From positions 333,862 to 397,861 of the forward strand of contig NZ_JPFK01000003.1 in NCBI RefSeq assembly GCF_000733475.1: a stretch of 64,000 nucleotides of DNA, given 5' to 3'. Of the stretch, positions 27,478 through 38,082 are shown one piece after another (the stretch's first letter is position 1; each line of letters begins with the position of its first letter). The notes beneath the pieces were generated by a model. That model worked only from the letters and a program-made list of their open reading frames with translations. It made no database searches and had not been told where the DNA came from. A program made the translations under genes and the position numbers. This DNA is from Mangrovimonas yunxiaonensis. Its GTDB lineage: Bacteria > Bacteroidota > Bacteroidia > Flavobacteriales > Flavobacteriaceae.

Positions 27478-28728
27478 TTATTTAGTTACGATTTGCATTG
27501 TTGTGGGGGTTAACTGTTTTAATAAAACGTGTTTCCCTTGCTCTATTTGCTTAACAGCCGCATCGTTATAGTGCCTAATGGTGTACAGCGATACATTTTC
27601 CCGACACTCTACCTTAAACTTGGCTCTTAAATGCTGAAGCAACTTCTCTAAATTATTATATATATTATCGACACATACCGAAAAACTAATGGCCGAATTT
27701 TGAATAACATCAACCTTCATTTTATACAAATGCAACAAGTTAAAAATGTCGCTAATGTTCTCTTCTACAATGTAAGAAAAGTCTAAGGATGATAGCGAAA
27801 TAAGTACTTGCTGCTTTTTAACGATAAAACACGGTATGGTTGGCAAAATGCCCTTGGTTTTACAAACGGTTGTTCCCGGCTGATTTGGGTTTAAAAACGA
27901 TTTTACATTTAGCGGAATTTCCTTTCGCTGCAATGGCTGCAAGGTTTTAGGGTGAATAACCGAAGCCCCGTAAAAGGCAAGTTCTATTGCCTCGCGATAC
28001 GAAATGGTGTTTAACAATTGGGCGTTTTCAAAATAGCGTGGGTCGGCATTAAGCACCCCATCTACATCTTTCCAAATGGTTACCTTTTCGGCATTTAAGC
28101 AATAGGCAAAAATGGCCGCTGTATAATCACTCCCTTCACGCCCCAATGTTGTTGTAAAGTTATTTGAATCGCTTCCTAAAAAACCTTGGGTAATGTTTAG
28201 AGCCTGGGGGTTGTACTCAGCTTGTATTTGTGCTTGGGTTGTATGCCAGTTTACATGGGCATTTCTGTAATAGCTGTCGGTTTTAATACAATCGCGCACG
28301 TCTAGCCAATGGTTTTCTATACCAACCTCCTTTAAATAAGCACTAATAATTGTGGTCGATACCAGCTCGCCATAGCCCACAGCTTGGTCGTATACAAAAT
28401 TATAATCGGGTGATTTGTTTCGGTCGAAAAACAAGGCCAAATCATCAAACAAAGCCGCCACATTTTTAAATACGGCATGTTGTTCGTTATCGAACAAATC
28501 CAACAAAATGGCATTGTGAAACTTTTTAACGTCCTGCATGGCACTTTGCAACGCGCTTTTGTTATTAAAGTAGTTTGACACCACCCGCTCTAGGGCGTTA
28601 GTGGTTTTTCCCATGGCAGAAACAACCATCATGGTATGGTTATACCCTGTAGCATTTAGTACTTTTACCAAATTTCTAACCCCATTGGCGTCTTTTACCG
28701 AAGCTCCTCCAAATTTAAATACCTGCAT
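27478..28728 (-). CDS. lysC: Aspartate kinase
   Basis: 416 residues. The N-terminal VFKFGGASVKD motif is the nucleotide/aspartate-binding start of aspartokinases, and GREGSDYTAA (about 196-205) lies in the kinase core. The C-terminal third (about 310-390) is ACT-like. It phosphorylates L-aspartate, the first step toward lysine, threonine and methionine. It is monofunctional, with no homoserine dehydrogenase domain. It is one base away from the acetyltransferase gene upstream, so the two form a transcript. Confidence 0.9.
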   Translation of the reverse strand: MQVFKFGGASVKDANGVRNLVKVLNATGYNHTMMVVSAMGKTTNALERVVSNYFNNKSALQSAMQDVKKFHNAILLDLFDNEQHAVFKNVAALFDDLALFFDRNKSPDYNFVYDQAVGYGELVSTTIISAYLKEVGIENHWLDVRDCIKTDSYYRNAHVNWHTTQAQIQAEYNPQALNITQGFLGSDSNNFTTTLGREGSDYTAAIFAYCLNAEKVTIWKDVDGVLNADPRYFENAQLLNTISYREAIELAFYGASVIHPKTLQPLQRKEIPLNVKSFLNPNQPGTTVCKTKGILPTIPCFIVKKQQVLISLSSLDFSYIVEENISDIFNLLHLYKMKVDVIQNSAISFSVCVDNIYNNLEKLLQHLRAKFKVECRENVSLYTIRHYNDAAVKQIEQGKHVLLKQLTPTTMQIVTK

Positions 28729-28729
28729 G

Positions 28730-29209
28730 CTATAATGTGGATAAATATTGTTCTATACCGTTTTCGTCCAGCTGTACCACATCCCAATCGCGCATAACCT
28801 TAGCCCCATTTTTTTCGTAAAAGGCAATGGCTGGGGCATTCCAATCTAAAACCTCCCAACAAATACGTTTTACGCCCAACGTTTTTCCGTATTTTACCAC
28901 CTCATCCAACAAGGCTTTCCCTAGACCATAACCGCGCATGTCTTGGTTTACAATTAAATCTTCTAAATGCAGCACGGGTCCTTTCCATGTAGAAAAACGC
29001 ATATACACTAAAGCAATACCAACAATTTCTTGTTCAACTTCGGCAACAAAACAATGAAACGCGGGCTTAGGGTTAAACCCGTAATGTTCTAAATCTGATA
29101 CAGTAACCTCGACCGCGTCGGGTTCTTTTTCGTAAACTGCAAGCGCTTGGATAAGCTCCAAAACCTGCGGCATATCGCCTTTATTGGCCGAACGAATGGT
29201 AAATGTCAT
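28730..29209 (-). CDS. GNAT acetyltransferase (diamine acetyltransferase-like)
   Basis: 159 residues. The acetyl-CoA motif is QDMRGYGLGKALLDEVVKYG (about 88-107), and the LEDLIVNQ and WNAPAIAFYEKNGA segments match the spermidine/diamine N-acetyltransferase-like branch. The substrate is unproven. It is co-directional with and adjacent to lysC. Confidence 0.83.
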   Translation of the reverse strand: MTFTIRSANKGDMPQVLELIQALAVYEKEPDAVEVTVSDLEHYGFNPKPAFHCFVAEVEQEIVGIALVYMRFSTWKGPVLHLEDLIVNQDMRGYGLGKALLDEVVKYGKTLGVKRICWEVLDWNAPAIAFYEKNGAKVMRDWDVVQLDENGIEQYLSTL

Positions 29210-29333
29210 AATCGTGTTTAGTTATCTCAAAGATAATTCAAACTTAGTCATTAAACCGTACAATTTTAATGAAAACGTTGTAGTTGACTAAAAAACTGCG
29301 ATATTTGTACCATAAACAGCTCAAACCCATAAT

Positions 29334-30341
29334 ATGTTATTAAAAAAGCAAACGCTTGGCGAGTTTATTATTGAAAACCAAGCGTCCTTTAAATATACTT
29401 CTGGAGAATTATCGCGATTAATTAATTCTATTAGGCTGGCCGCCAAAGTTGTTAACCACGAGGTAAATAAAGCCGGATTGGTCGATATTATTGGCACTGC
29501 CGGCGATACAAACATTCAGGGTGAAGACCAACAAAAACTAGATGTTTACGCCAACGATAAGTTTATACAAACCCTAACCAATAGAAATATTGTTTGTGGG
29601 ATTGCCAGTGAAGAAGAAGACGATTTTGTTGCCATTAACAGCCAAGACGAAAACAACCAGAACAAATATGTTGTTTTAATCGATCCGTTGGATGGCTCGT
29701 CTAATATTGACGTGAACGTTTCTGTAGGGACTATTTTTTCCATTTACAGACGGGTTACCCCATTGGGCACACCGGTAACCATTGAGGATTTCCTTCAAAA
29801 AGGCAATCAGCAAGTAGCTGCCGGTTATGTGGTTTACGGCACCTCTACCATGTTGGTGTACACTACTGGTCACGGGGTAAACGGTTTTACATTAAACCCG
29901 GCCATTGGCACCTTTTACCTATCGCACCCCAACATGCAATTTCCTGAAGACGGGAAAATTTACTCGGTAAACGAAGGAAATTACATTCATTTCCCTCAAG
30001 GTGTAAAAGATTACATTAAATACTGCCAAATGGAAGAAGGCGACAGACCTTATACCTCAAGGTATATTGGCTCGTTGGTATCCGATTTCCATAGAAACAT
30101 GATTAAGGGTGGCATTTACATGTACCCCAAACACTCTAAAAACTCGAACGGTAAACTGCGATTGCTTTACGAATGCAACCCCATGGCCTTTTTGGCCGAA
30201 CAAGCCAACGGAAAAGCCAGCAATGGCCACACCAGAATAATGGATATTGAACCAACCGAGCTACACCAACGCGTGCCCTTTTTCTGCGGAAGCAAAAACA
30301 TGGTTGAAAAAGTTGAAGAATTCATTCAAAAACACGAATAA
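29334..30341 (+). CDS. fbp: Fructose-1,6-bisphosphatase class I
   Basis: 335 residues, the usual length. The metal- and phosphate-binding [20 protein letters not shown] (about 118-137) and [18 protein letters not shown] near the C-terminus are class I signatures. It hydrolyses fructose 1,6-bisphosphate in gluconeogenesis. It is divergent from the GNAT-lysC pair and ends in a strong terminator. Confidence 0.96.
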   Translation: MLLKKQTLGEFIIENQASFKYTSGELSRLINSIRLAAKVVNHEVNKAGLVDIIGTAGDTNIQGEDQQKLDVYANDKFIQTLTNRNIVCGIASEEEDDFVAINSQDENNQNKYVVLIDPLDGSSNIDVNVSVGTIFSIYRRVTPLGTPVTIEDFLQKGNQQVAAGYVVYGTSTMLVYTTGHGVNGFTLNPAIGTFYLSHPNMQFPEDGKIYSVNEGNYIHFPQGVKDYIKYCQMEEGDRPYTSRYIGSLVSDFHRNMIKGGIYMYPKHSKNSNGKLRLLYECNPMAFLAEQANGKASNGHTRIMDIEPTELHQRVPFFCGSKNMVEKVEEFIQKHE

Positions 30342-30342
30342 C

Positions 30343-30374
30343 AAAAAAGCGAACCAAATGGTTCGCTTTTTTTA
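30343..30374. terminator. Terminator after fbp
   Basis: AAAAAAGCGAACCA-AA-TGGTTCGCTTTTTT, a 14-bp stem with both A- and T-tracts. It can also serve the convergent TerB gene. Confidence 0.85.
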
Positions 30375-30406
30375 TCTGTTTAAAGTCCCTTTTTACAAGT
30401 AACCTC

Positions 30407-30838
30407 TTATTTGTTCATGGTTTTAATCTCTTCTGTAAACACATCTAAGTCCACACCTTGATGCACTAAGCTTAACGCTTTATCGGTGATGTACTTGGCA
30501 TTGTCTGCTCTAAACCCTAACCCGATACACAGTTTTTCCAACAATTTAATTTGGGCTTCAGTTTCCATTTGGTCTACCCAAACCATACGCGCCAAATCGT
30601 ATAAACGCTCTAAACGGCTATCGTAAGAAGTTGGTGGGTTTATGGGATGTGTGTTATAGTCTTTTAAAATCTTTTTGTAGTCAAGCTGGCTAATATCTAG
30701 GTTGTTTGCCAACCTATCCAAAAACTTACGTTCTTCTACAGAAATTACACCATCGCTCATTGCAACCCTTACAATGGCTGCAAAGTGGTCTTCGTTACGT
30801 TTTCTAAACCCGCTATCAAATAAATCTGAAATTGACAT
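30407..30838 (-). CDS. TerB-like (tellurite resistance/co-chaperone fold) protein
   Basis: 143 residues, all helical. Acidic patches DGVISVEERKFLDRLA (about 30-45) match TerB-type metal-binding helices. Function unknown; the fold is widespread and often unrelated to tellurite resistance. It is divergent from mfd. Confidence 0.75.
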   Translation of the reverse strand: MSISDLFDSGFRKRNEDHFAAIVRVAMSDGVISVEERKFLDRLANNLDISQLDYKKILKDYNTHPINPPTSYDSRLERLYDLARMVWVDQMETEAQIKLLEKLCIGLGFRADNAKYITDKALSLVHQGVDLDVFTEEIKTMNK

Positions 30839-30915
30839 ATCTTCTTGTTTTTAAAAGTCGTGCAAATATACTATTTATTACTAGCAAATAAACACAAAGT
30901 AGCTAACAAAAATTC

Positions 30916-30923
30916 TATCTTTG
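30916..30923 (+). promoter_or_regulatory. Candidate -7 element of mfd
   Basis: TATCTTTG is a perfect TAnnTTTG match, 16 bp before the TTG start of mfd. Confidence 0.5.
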
Positions 30924-30939
30924 CACAAAATATTTTGCT

Positions 30940-33900
30940 TTGAGTAAATCTTCCCTCTCGCAAACCTTTGCACAGACTTTGCAAACGCAAAATCTGCAAA
31001 CTGCTATTGCCCAACCGCAAACCAAGACACATTTAAAAGGCCTCGCGGGCTCGTCTTTATCCTTTGTCCTATCGGCCGCCTTTAAAACGGCAGACAAGCC
31101 TTTTCTATTGGTTTTTAACGACAAAGAAGAAGCTGCCTTCTATTTAAACGACCTTGAAGTGCTCTTAAACGACAAGGACGTGCTGTTTTACCCCGGCAGT
31201 TACCGCAGGCCCTACCAAATTGAAGAAACCGACAACGCCAATGTATTGCTGCGTGCCGAGGTGTTAAACCGCATTAATTCCAGAAAAAAACCTGCCGTAA
31301 TTGTAACCTACCCCGATGCCCTGTTCGAACAGGTTGTTACCCGGCGCGAATTGGAACGCAACACCTTAAAAGTAACCGTAAACGACAAACTGTCTATCGA
31401 TTTTGTTAACGAGGTGCTCTTCGATTACAAATTTAAGCGGGTGGATTTTGTAACAGAACCCGGAGAGTTTTCGGTACGGGGTGGTATTGTAGATGTGTTT
31501 TCGTTTTCGCACGACGAACCCTACCGCATTGAATTTTTTGGCGATGAGGTAGACAGCATTCGCACCTTTGATGTAGAAACCCAACTGTCTTTAGAGCAGG
31601 TAAAAAAAATAAGCATCATACCCAATGTGGCCAACAAACTTTTAGAGGAAAGCCGCCAGAGTTTTCTTAAGTACATCGCACAAAAAACGGTGGTGTTCTT
31701 AAACCATTCCGAATTGCTATTTTCTAGAATTGACACCCTGTTTAAAAAAGCCGAAGAAGCTTTCAGCACCCTTTCTAAAGACATTAAGCACGCACAACCC
31801 GAAGAGCTGTTTTGCAACGCCCAACTGTTAAAAAAGCAATTACTGGACTTTACCTTGGTTGAGTTTGGACAACAAGCCCTGTTTTCACCAGAACACAGTA
31901 TCGCTTTTAATACCTCGCCACAACCAGCCTTTAACAAGCAGTTTAATTTGCTTATTGATGACCTAAACCAGCACCACCACAAAGGGTACACCAACTACAT
32001 TGCTTGTGTAAGCGAGCAACAGGCCAAACGGTTTCACGATATTTTTGACGATGTTGAAACAGAGGTCCATTACCACACGGTTGTGCTGTCGTTATACCAA
32101 GGTTTTATAGACCACGACAACAACATTACCTGCTATACCGATCATCAAATTTTTGAACGCTACCATAAATTTCACCTTAAAAACGGCTATGCCAAAAAAC
32201 AGGCCATAACGCTTAAGGAACTTACCAATTTAGACATTGGAGACTATGTTACACACATAGACCATGGGATTGGGCGCTTTGGCGGACTTCAAAAAATAGA
32301 TGTTGAAGGCAAAAAGCAAGAAGCCATAAAATTAATTTATGGCGAACGCGACATCCTGTACCTAAGCATTCATTCCTTACATAAAATCACCAAATTTAAT
32401 GGCAAGGACGGCAAGCCACCTAAGGTGTACAAACTTGGCAGCAAGGCCTGGAAAACCTTAAAGCAAAAAACCAAAAAACGCGTTAAGGAAATTGCGTTCA
32501 ACCTAATAAATCTCTATGCCAAGCGCAAACTTGAAAAAGGACACCAATACAACCCAGACAGCTACATGCAACACGAGCTAGAAGCGTCTTTTTTGTATGA
32601 AGACACCCCAGACCAAAGCACAGCTACCGCCGATATTAAAGCCGATATGGAAAGTGAACGCCCTATGGACCGCCTAGTGTGTGGCGATGTTGGTTTTGGT
32701 AAAACAGAAGTCGCCATTCGGGCAGCTTTTAAAGCTGTAGATAACGGCAAACAAGTCGCCATACTCGTGCCTACAACCATCTTGGCCTACCAACATTATC
32801 GCACCTTTAAAGAACGTTTAAAGGATTTTCCGGTAACCATAGATTATATCAACCGCTTTAGAACGGCCAAAGAAAAACGCATCACCCTAGAAAATTTAGA
32901 AAAAGGCCATGTCGATATTATCATTGGCACCCATCAATTGGCCAACAAAACGGTTAAATTTAAGGACTTGGGTCTCCTCGTTGTTGATGAAGAGCAAAAA
33001 TTTGGCGTTTCAGTAAAAGAAAAACTACGTACCCTAAAAGAAAATATAGACGTATTAACATTAACGGCAACGCCTATTCCGCGTACGCTGCAATTTAGCT
33101 TAATGGCTGCGCGGGATTTATCGGTTATTTCTACGCCACCACCCAACCGCTACCCCATTGAAAGTCATGTGGTGCGCTTTAACGAAACGACCATTCGCGA
33201 CGCCGTAAGCTATGAAATACAACGAGGCGGACAGGTGTTTTTCATCCACAACCGCATAGAAAACATTAAAGAGGTTGCAGGTTTGCTACAACGCTTGGTC
33301 CCCGATGCCAAAATAGCCATTGGTCACGGCCAGATGGAAGGCAAAAAACTAGAACAGTTAATGCTAGCGTTTATGAATGGTGAGTTTGATGTGCTTGTAA
33401 GTACCACCATTATTGAAAGCGGCCTAGACGTGCCCAATGCCAATACCATTTTTATTAACAACGCCAATAATTTTGGGCTAAGCGATTTACACCAAATGCG
33501 GGGGCGTGTGGGACGAAGCAACAAAAAGGCCTTCTGTTATTTTATTACGCCAGACTATTCGGCTATGACCGAAGACGCCAGAAAACGCATTACCGCTCTA
33601 GCACAGTTTACCGAGCTAGGCAGTGGGTTTAACATTGCCATGAAAGATTTAGAAATTCGCGGTGCAGGCGATTTGCTTGGGGGCGAACAAAGTGGTTTTA
33701 TTAATGATATAGGATTCGATACCTATCAAAAAATCCTTAACGAAGCTATTGAAGAACTGAAGGAAAACGAGTTTAAAGAACTTTATAAAGACGACAAAAA
33801 ACCAAAACAGTACGTTAAGGATGTTACCATTGACAGCGATTTTGAACTCCTCTTCCCAGACGATTACGTTAATAACATTGCCGAACGCTTAAACCTGTAC

Positions 33901-34281
33901 ACCAAACTAAACGAGCTTAAAACCGAAACCGAGCTGCAAACCTTCGAAAAAGAGATTATCGACCGCTTTGGAGAACAGCCCACTCAGGTGGCAGACCTGT
34001 TTAACAGTGTGCGTATAAAATGGCTGGCAGAGCACATTGGGTTAGAAAAAGTGGTCATGAAAAAGGGCAAGCTCATTGGGTATTTCATTACCGACCAACA
34101 AAGCGGGTTTTACCAAAGCAATGCCTTTACCAAAGTGCTAAAATTTGTTCAAACCCACCCAAAAAGCTGTAAAATGAAAGAAAAGCAAACCCGAAACGGA
34201 TTGCGTCTTTTGCTTACCTTTGATAATATTACTACTGTAGACAAAGCCTTAACGGCCTTAAAGCCTATTTTAGAAGATTAA
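30940..34281 (+). CDS. mfd: Transcription-repair coupling factor Mfd
   Basis: 1113 residues. The order is UvrB-like N-terminal modules, the RNA polymerase interaction domain (around IGDYVTHIDHGIGRFGG, about 430-446), the RecG-like motor with Walker A GDVGFGKTE (about 581-589), DEEQ in VVDEEQKFG, and a C-terminal TRCF domain. It removes stalled RNA polymerase from lesions and recruits UvrA. The start is TTG at 30940, directly downstream of the promoter-like TATCTTTG. Confidence 0.96.
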   Translation: MSKSSLSQTFAQTLQTQNLQTAIAQPQTKTHLKGLAGSSLSFVLSAAFKTADKPFLLVFNDKEEAAFYLNDLEVLLNDKDVLFYPGSYRRPYQIEETDNANVLLRAEVLNRINSRKKPAVIVTYPDALFEQVVTRRELERNTLKVTVNDKLSIDFVNEVLFDYKFKRVDFVTEPGEFSVRGGIVDVFSFSHDEPYRIEFFGDEVDSIRTFDVETQLSLEQVKKISIIPNVANKLLEESRQSFLKYIAQKTVVFLNHSELLFSRIDTLFKKAEEAFSTLSKDIKHAQPEELFCNAQLLKKQLLDFTLVEFGQQALFSPEHSIAFNTSPQPAFNKQFNLLIDDLNQHHHKGYTNYIACVSEQQAKRFHDIFDDVETEVHYHTVVLSLYQGFIDHDNNITCYTDHQIFERYHKFHLKNGYAKKQAITLKELTNLDIGDYVTHIDHGIGRFGGLQKIDVEGKKQEAIKLIYGERDILYLSIHSLHKITKFNGKDGKPPKVYKLGSKAWKTLKQKTKKRVKEIAFNLINLYAKRKLEKGHQYNPDSYMQHELEASFLYEDTPDQSTATADIKADMESERPMDRLVCGDVGFGKTEVAIRAAFKAVDNGKQVAILVPTTILAYQHYRTFKERLKDFPVTIDYINRFRTAKEKRITLENLEKGHVDIIIGTHQLANKTVKFKDLGLLVVDEEQKFGVSVKEKLRTLKENIDVLTLTATPIPRTLQFSLMAARDLSVISTPPPNRYPIESHVVRFNETTIRDAVSYEIQRGGQVFFIHNRIENIKEVAGLLQRLVPDAKIAIGHGQMEGKKLEQLMLAFMNGEFDVLVSTTIIESGLDVPNANTIFINNANNFGLSDLHQMRGRVGRSNKKAFCYFITPDYSAMTEDARKRITALAQFTELGSGFNIAMKDLEIRGAGDLLGGEQSGFINDIGFDTYQKILNEAIEELKENEFKELYKDDKKPKQYVKDVTIDSDFELLFPDDYVNNIAERLNLYTKLNELKTETELQTFEKEIIDRFGEQPTQVADLFNSVRIKWLAEHIGLEKVVMKKGKLIGYFITDQQSGFYQSNAFTKVLKFVQTHPKSCKMKEKQTRNGLRLLLTFDNITTVDKALTALKPILED

Positions 34282-34304
34282 ACAATCACAAAAACCGCCG
34301 TATT

Positions 34305-35606
34305 ATGCATAAAAAGCTGTGCCTTCTATTTATTTTCATCCACGCCTTGTCTTGGGGGCAACATACCATAAACGGTACCTTTATGCCGCCTGAGCAATTC
34401 TCCTATGTGTTCTTGTACAAATCAACTCCCGAAGGTGCAGATTACGTTGATAGAAGTGAAATCTCTCCCGAAGGGAAATTTAGCATTCCTGTTGACTCTA
34501 CTAACACTCCCGGTATTTATAAACTGGTTTATGCACTGCCTCCTGAGGATTATAATTTTGACATTTTTTACAACGGAAAGGAAGATATTACCGTACATTT
34601 CGATTTTGAAAAAGGGCTTGATTTTTCGCAATCAAAAGCCAATAAGCTATGGGTGTCCTACCAAAAAAGCATGGAAATGGCCAACACCACCATCACCAAT
34701 TTTTATACTGAAAATGGAACAGACCAGACCACCTTTACAACCATATTCAACATTTTAAAAGAAGCTCAAAATGCTTTTGAGAACGCTGCTGAAAACGCCC
34801 CCATGGCCTTAGCGTTTATAAAAGCCAACAGGCCGTATATTCCAACACAATACGAAGATTACAAAACCTATACCGCCAATGTTAAAGCAGATTTTTTAAC
34901 ACATTTAAACTTTGATAGCCCCCTGCTGCTCAGCTCCGATTTTTTAACCAATAAGGTTTTAGCCTATGTGTTTGGCATGTCTAACAGTAACAGCGACTAC
35001 CAAACACAAATAGACCTTTTGGCTCAAAACATTAAAAACCCCAAGGCCAAAACCACTTATTTAGGACTGCTCTGGCAAGAATTTGTTAACCGGGAGCACG
35101 ATGCCATGGCCAACTACATTACAGATACCTATTTGCTAGATCTTGCCACAGCACAGAACAACACAGAACTAGCTGCTGTAATTACAGCTTACAAAAGAAC
35201 CTCTAAAGGCCAATTAGCTCCTAATTTTAACGTGACCGTTAACTCCAAAAACACAACGCTTCACGACTTAAACCAAGCAAACAAATACCTTGTTGTTTTT
35301 TGGAGCAGTACATGCACCCACTGTTTAAAGGAATTACCTCAATTAGAAACCGTTATTGCAACTATAGATAAGAAAGCCCTTAGGGTTATTGCCATAGCGC
35401 TGGAAGATAGTCGCACACATTGGCAGGAAACCATAACAATGCTCCCAAGCTTTACCCATGTTCTAGGACTGCAAAAATGGGACAACCCTATTGCTAGAAG
35501 TTACAACGTTCACGCTACCCCATCTTATTTTTTGCTAGACGCAAACAAAACTATCATTGCCAAGCCTAACGACATTGAAACTTTAAAACCCCTTTTAAAT
35601 AACTAG
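34305..35606 (+). CDS. TlpA-like periplasmic thiol-disulfide oxidoreductase
   Basis: 433 residues. A signal peptide (about 1-19) is followed by a beta-rich DUF4369-like region (about 20-110), a helical middle, and a C-terminal thioredoxin fold (about 300-430) with active site WSSTCTHCLKELP (CxxC about 337-340). It probably reduces or isomerises disulfides in the periplasm. It lies 24 bp after mfd. Confidence 0.85.
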   Translation: MHKKLCLLFIFIHALSWGQHTINGTFMPPEQFSYVFLYKSTPEGADYVDRSEISPEGKFSIPVDSTNTPGIYKLVYALPPEDYNFDIFYNGKEDITVHFDFEKGLDFSQSKANKLWVSYQKSMEMANTTITNFYTENGTDQTTFTTIFNILKEAQNAFENAAENAPMALAFIKANRPYIPTQYEDYKTYTANVKADFLTHLNFDSPLLLSSDFLTNKVLAYVFGMSNSNSDYQTQIDLLAQNIKNPKAKTTYLGLLWQEFVNREHDAMANYITDTYLLDLATAQNNTELAAVITAYKRTSKGQLAPNFNVTVNSKNTTLHDLNQANKYLVVFWSSTCTHCLKELPQLETVIATIDKKALRVIAIALEDSRTHWQETITMLPSFTHVLGLQKWDNPIARSYNVHATPSYFLLDANKTIIAKPNDIETLKPLLNN

Positions 35607-35610
35607 TGTT

Positions 35611-35970
35611 TTAAAAATGAAAAAACGCATCTTCAAGATGTTCAATCTCGAAGGTATTGTTCTGCTTTATAATGGCAATAATATCGAAACGCACCTCAAC
35701 ATCCAACGCGTTTTTGGTAACGTATTCGTCAACAGCCATGACTAGGTTTTTAATTTGTTTGGGTTTTACAAAATCTTGCGGATTGCCAAAATCGGCAGTC
35801 GATCGGGTTTTAACCTCTACTACGGCCAATGTATCGCCATGTTGCGCCATAATGTCTACTTCGGCCTTATTAAACCGGTAATTACGCGCCACAATGCGGT
35901 ATCCTTTTTTCAAAAGAAAATCCACAGCTAGCTGCTCTCCTTTTTTTCCTAAGGCATTGTGTTGCGCCAT
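35611..35970 (-). CDS. YraN family (UPF0102) putative endonuclease-fold protein
   Basis: 119 residues. The N-terminus GKKGEQLAVDFLLKKGYRIV and the core VDIMAQHGDTLAVVEVKTRS (D-ExK arrangement of the PD-(D/E)xK fold) are diagnostic. Role unknown; a nuclease or resolvase-like activity is assumed from the fold. It is convergent with the thioredoxin-like gene, leaving only a 4-bp gap. Confidence 0.92.
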   Translation of the reverse strand: MAQHNALGKKGEQLAVDFLLKKGYRIVARNYRFNKAEVDIMAQHGDTLAVVEVKTRSTADFGNPQDFVKPKQIKNLVMAVDEYVTKNALDVEVRFDIIAIIKQNNTFEIEHLEDAFFHF

Positions 35971-36070
35971 ATTGTTTTTTTAAGATTTAAAAAGTATCAT
36001 CTACTTAAAAGTACAAAACAAATCTTTACCACTTTATAAAAATTTTAATACTTGCCCTAAAAGCAATTAG

Positions 36071-36078
36071 TATCTTTG
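36071..36078 (+). promoter_or_regulatory. Candidate -7 element of the S9 peptidase gene
   Basis: TATCTTTG matches TAnnTTTG exactly, 23 bp before the ATG, with a TTG at 36052-36054 upstream (16-bp spacing, slightly short). Confidence 0.5.
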
Positions 36079-36101
36079 AAAGATTAAAAAAGGGAACCCT
36101 C

Positions 36102-38009
36102 ATGAAAAAAATTATCGTATTCCTATGTTTCGTTATAGGAACCCAAATTAGCAACGCACAACAACACATGACCCCCGAAACGCTTTGGAGCTTAAACAGG
36201 CTAAGTGTTTTAGGGCTTTCTAACGACCAAAACCACATTTTTTACAAAACAAGCACCCCAAACATTACCGAAAACGGTTTTGACACGGCTTATTACAAAA
36301 TGCCTATCGATGGTGGAACGCCTATTAAGATTGATGAAGCCCAAGTACAGGTTACCGACAAAAACCTTTCGCCAGATGGCACGCACAAGTTATTTCATAA
36401 AACAGTGCATCTTACCCCCATTAAAAGCACCGATATTTATAAAGACCTCAACAAGTCAGACGCCTATGTGTATACCGATTTAGACATCCGCCACTGGGAT
36501 ACTTGGCAAGATGGCGCTTACGAACATGTGTTCTACAAAAAAGCCACTGCCAATAACGACACCGCAACAGATATTATGCCCAACGAGCCTTACTATACAC
36601 CCCAGCGCCCGTTTGGTGGCAACGAAGACTACATTTGGGGACCAAACGGCAAGAGCATTTACTATGTGAGCAAAAAGCTAAAAGGAAAAGCCTATGTGCT
36701 AAGCACCAATACAGACATCTACAAATACGATATCGATACCAAAACCACAACAAACATTACCCAAGACAACAAAGGGTACGACACCCAACCTGCTTTTAGC
36801 TCCGATGGTGCCTTGGCTTGGTTGCAAATGGCTACCGATGGCTATGAAAGCGATAAGAACGACATCGTTATTTTAGAACGCGGCATTAAGCAAAACCTTA
36901 CCCAACAATGGGACGGCACCGTTAACAGCTTTAAATGGGCAAACAATGGTAGGCAGTTGTATTTTACAGCCCCGGTAGACGGCACTGTACAACTGTTTAA
37001 AGTAAACTACCCCGGAAAAAAGCGTATTGCCCCAATAGTAACACAGCTTTCTGAAGGCCCTTTTGATGTAAGAAGCATTGTTGCCGAACGCGACAACACC
37101 CTTATTGTTACCAGAACAGACATGAATCAGGCGAGCGAAATATTCAGCTTCGATTTAAAAACCAAGGCGTTCACCCAACTGTCCCATGTTAACACCAAAT
37201 TGTACAACAATTTAGCATTGCCTAAAATTGAAAAGCGCTATGTTACCACAACAGATAACAAGCAAATGTTGGTTTGGGTTATTTTACCTCCAAACTTCGA
37301 TGCCTCTAAAAAATACCCAACGCTACTTTACTGCCAAGGAGGCCCGCAATCGCCCTTAACACAGTTTTATTCTTACCGATGGAATTTTCAACTAATGGCC
37401 TCGCAAGGTTATATTGTTGTAGCACCCAACCGTCGTGGCATGCCCGGGCATGGTGTAAAATGGAACACCGACATTAGTAAAGACTGGGGCGGCCAAGTTA
37501 TGGACGATTACCTATCGGCTATTGACGCGTTGGCCAAAGAACCTTATGTTGACAATGATCGCCTTGGAGCTATTGGAGCAAGCTTTGGCGGGTATTCGGT
37601 GTTTTATCTGGCCGGCATACACCAAGGCCGCTTTAAAACCTTTATCTCACACGATGGGGTATTTGACAACAGAACCATGTACGGCACAACCGAAGAACTG
37701 TTTTTTGTGAATCACGATTTTGGTGGCAATTACTGGGACAAAAGCAATGTTGCTGCTCAGAAAGCCTATAACGAGTTTAACCCCATAACCCATGTTGGCA
37801 AATGGGACACTCCAATTTATATTATTCAAGGTGGTAAAGATTATCGCGTACCAATTGAACAAGGGCTTAGCGCTTACCAAGCCGCACAAATGAGAGGTTT
37901 AAAGAGTAAATTGTTGTATTTACCAGACGAGAACCATTGGGTTTTAACCCCACAAAATGGTTTGGTATGGCAACACGAATTTTTTAAATGGCTAAAAGAA
38001 ACCCTGTAA
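36102..38009 (+). CDS. S9-family prolyl oligopeptidase/dipeptidyl peptidase, secreted
   Basis: 635 residues. It has a signal peptide (about 1-20), a beta-propeller (about 35-370) and an alpha/beta-hydrolase domain (about 385-635). The nucleophile is Ser in GASFGGYSVF (about 494-503), with the Asp in QGGKDYRVP and the His in DENHWVL. It cleaves oligopeptides in the periplasm. It has its own promoter and a weak terminator hairpin. Confidence 0.92.
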   Translation: MKKIIVFLCFVIGTQISNAQQHMTPETLWSLNRLSVLGLSNDQNHIFYKTSTPNITENGFDTAYYKMPIDGGTPIKIDEAQVQVTDKNLSPDGTHKLFHKTVHLTPIKSTDIYKDLNKSDAYVYTDLDIRHWDTWQDGAYEHVFYKKATANNDTATDIMPNEPYYTPQRPFGGNEDYIWGPNGKSIYYVSKKLKGKAYVLSTNTDIYKYDIDTKTTTNITQDNKGYDTQPAFSSDGALAWLQMATDGYESDKNDIVILERGIKQNLTQQWDGTVNSFKWANNGRQLYFTAPVDGTVQLFKVNYPGKKRIAPIVTQLSEGPFDVRSIVAERDNTLIVTRTDMNQASEIFSFDLKTKAFTQLSHVNTKLYNNLALPKIEKRYVTTTDNKQMLVWVILPPNFDASKKYPTLLYCQGGPQSPLTQFYSYRWNFQLMASQGYIVVAPNRRGMPGHGVKWNTDISKDWGGQVMDDYLSAIDALAKEPYVDNDRLGAIGASFGGYSVFYLAGIHQGRFKTFISHDGVFDNRTMYGTTEELFFVNHDFGGNYWDKSNVAAQKAYNEFNPITHVGKWDTPIYIIQGGKDYRVPIEQGLSAYQAAQMRGLKSKLLYLPDENHWVLTPQNGLVWQHEFFKWLKETL

Positions 38010-38017
38010 AAAACTAT

Positions 38018-38050
38018 AAGCGGTCACTTAACAGTTTAAGTGGCCGTTTA
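38018..38050 (+). terminator. Terminator-like hairpin after the S9 peptidase
   Basis: AGCGGTCACTTAA-CAG-TTTAAGTGGCCGTTT with one G:T pair and a short downstream T run. Confidence 0.5.
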
Positions 38051-38082
38051 CTGCTAGTTTAAATTAATTTCAGTGCTTTAAA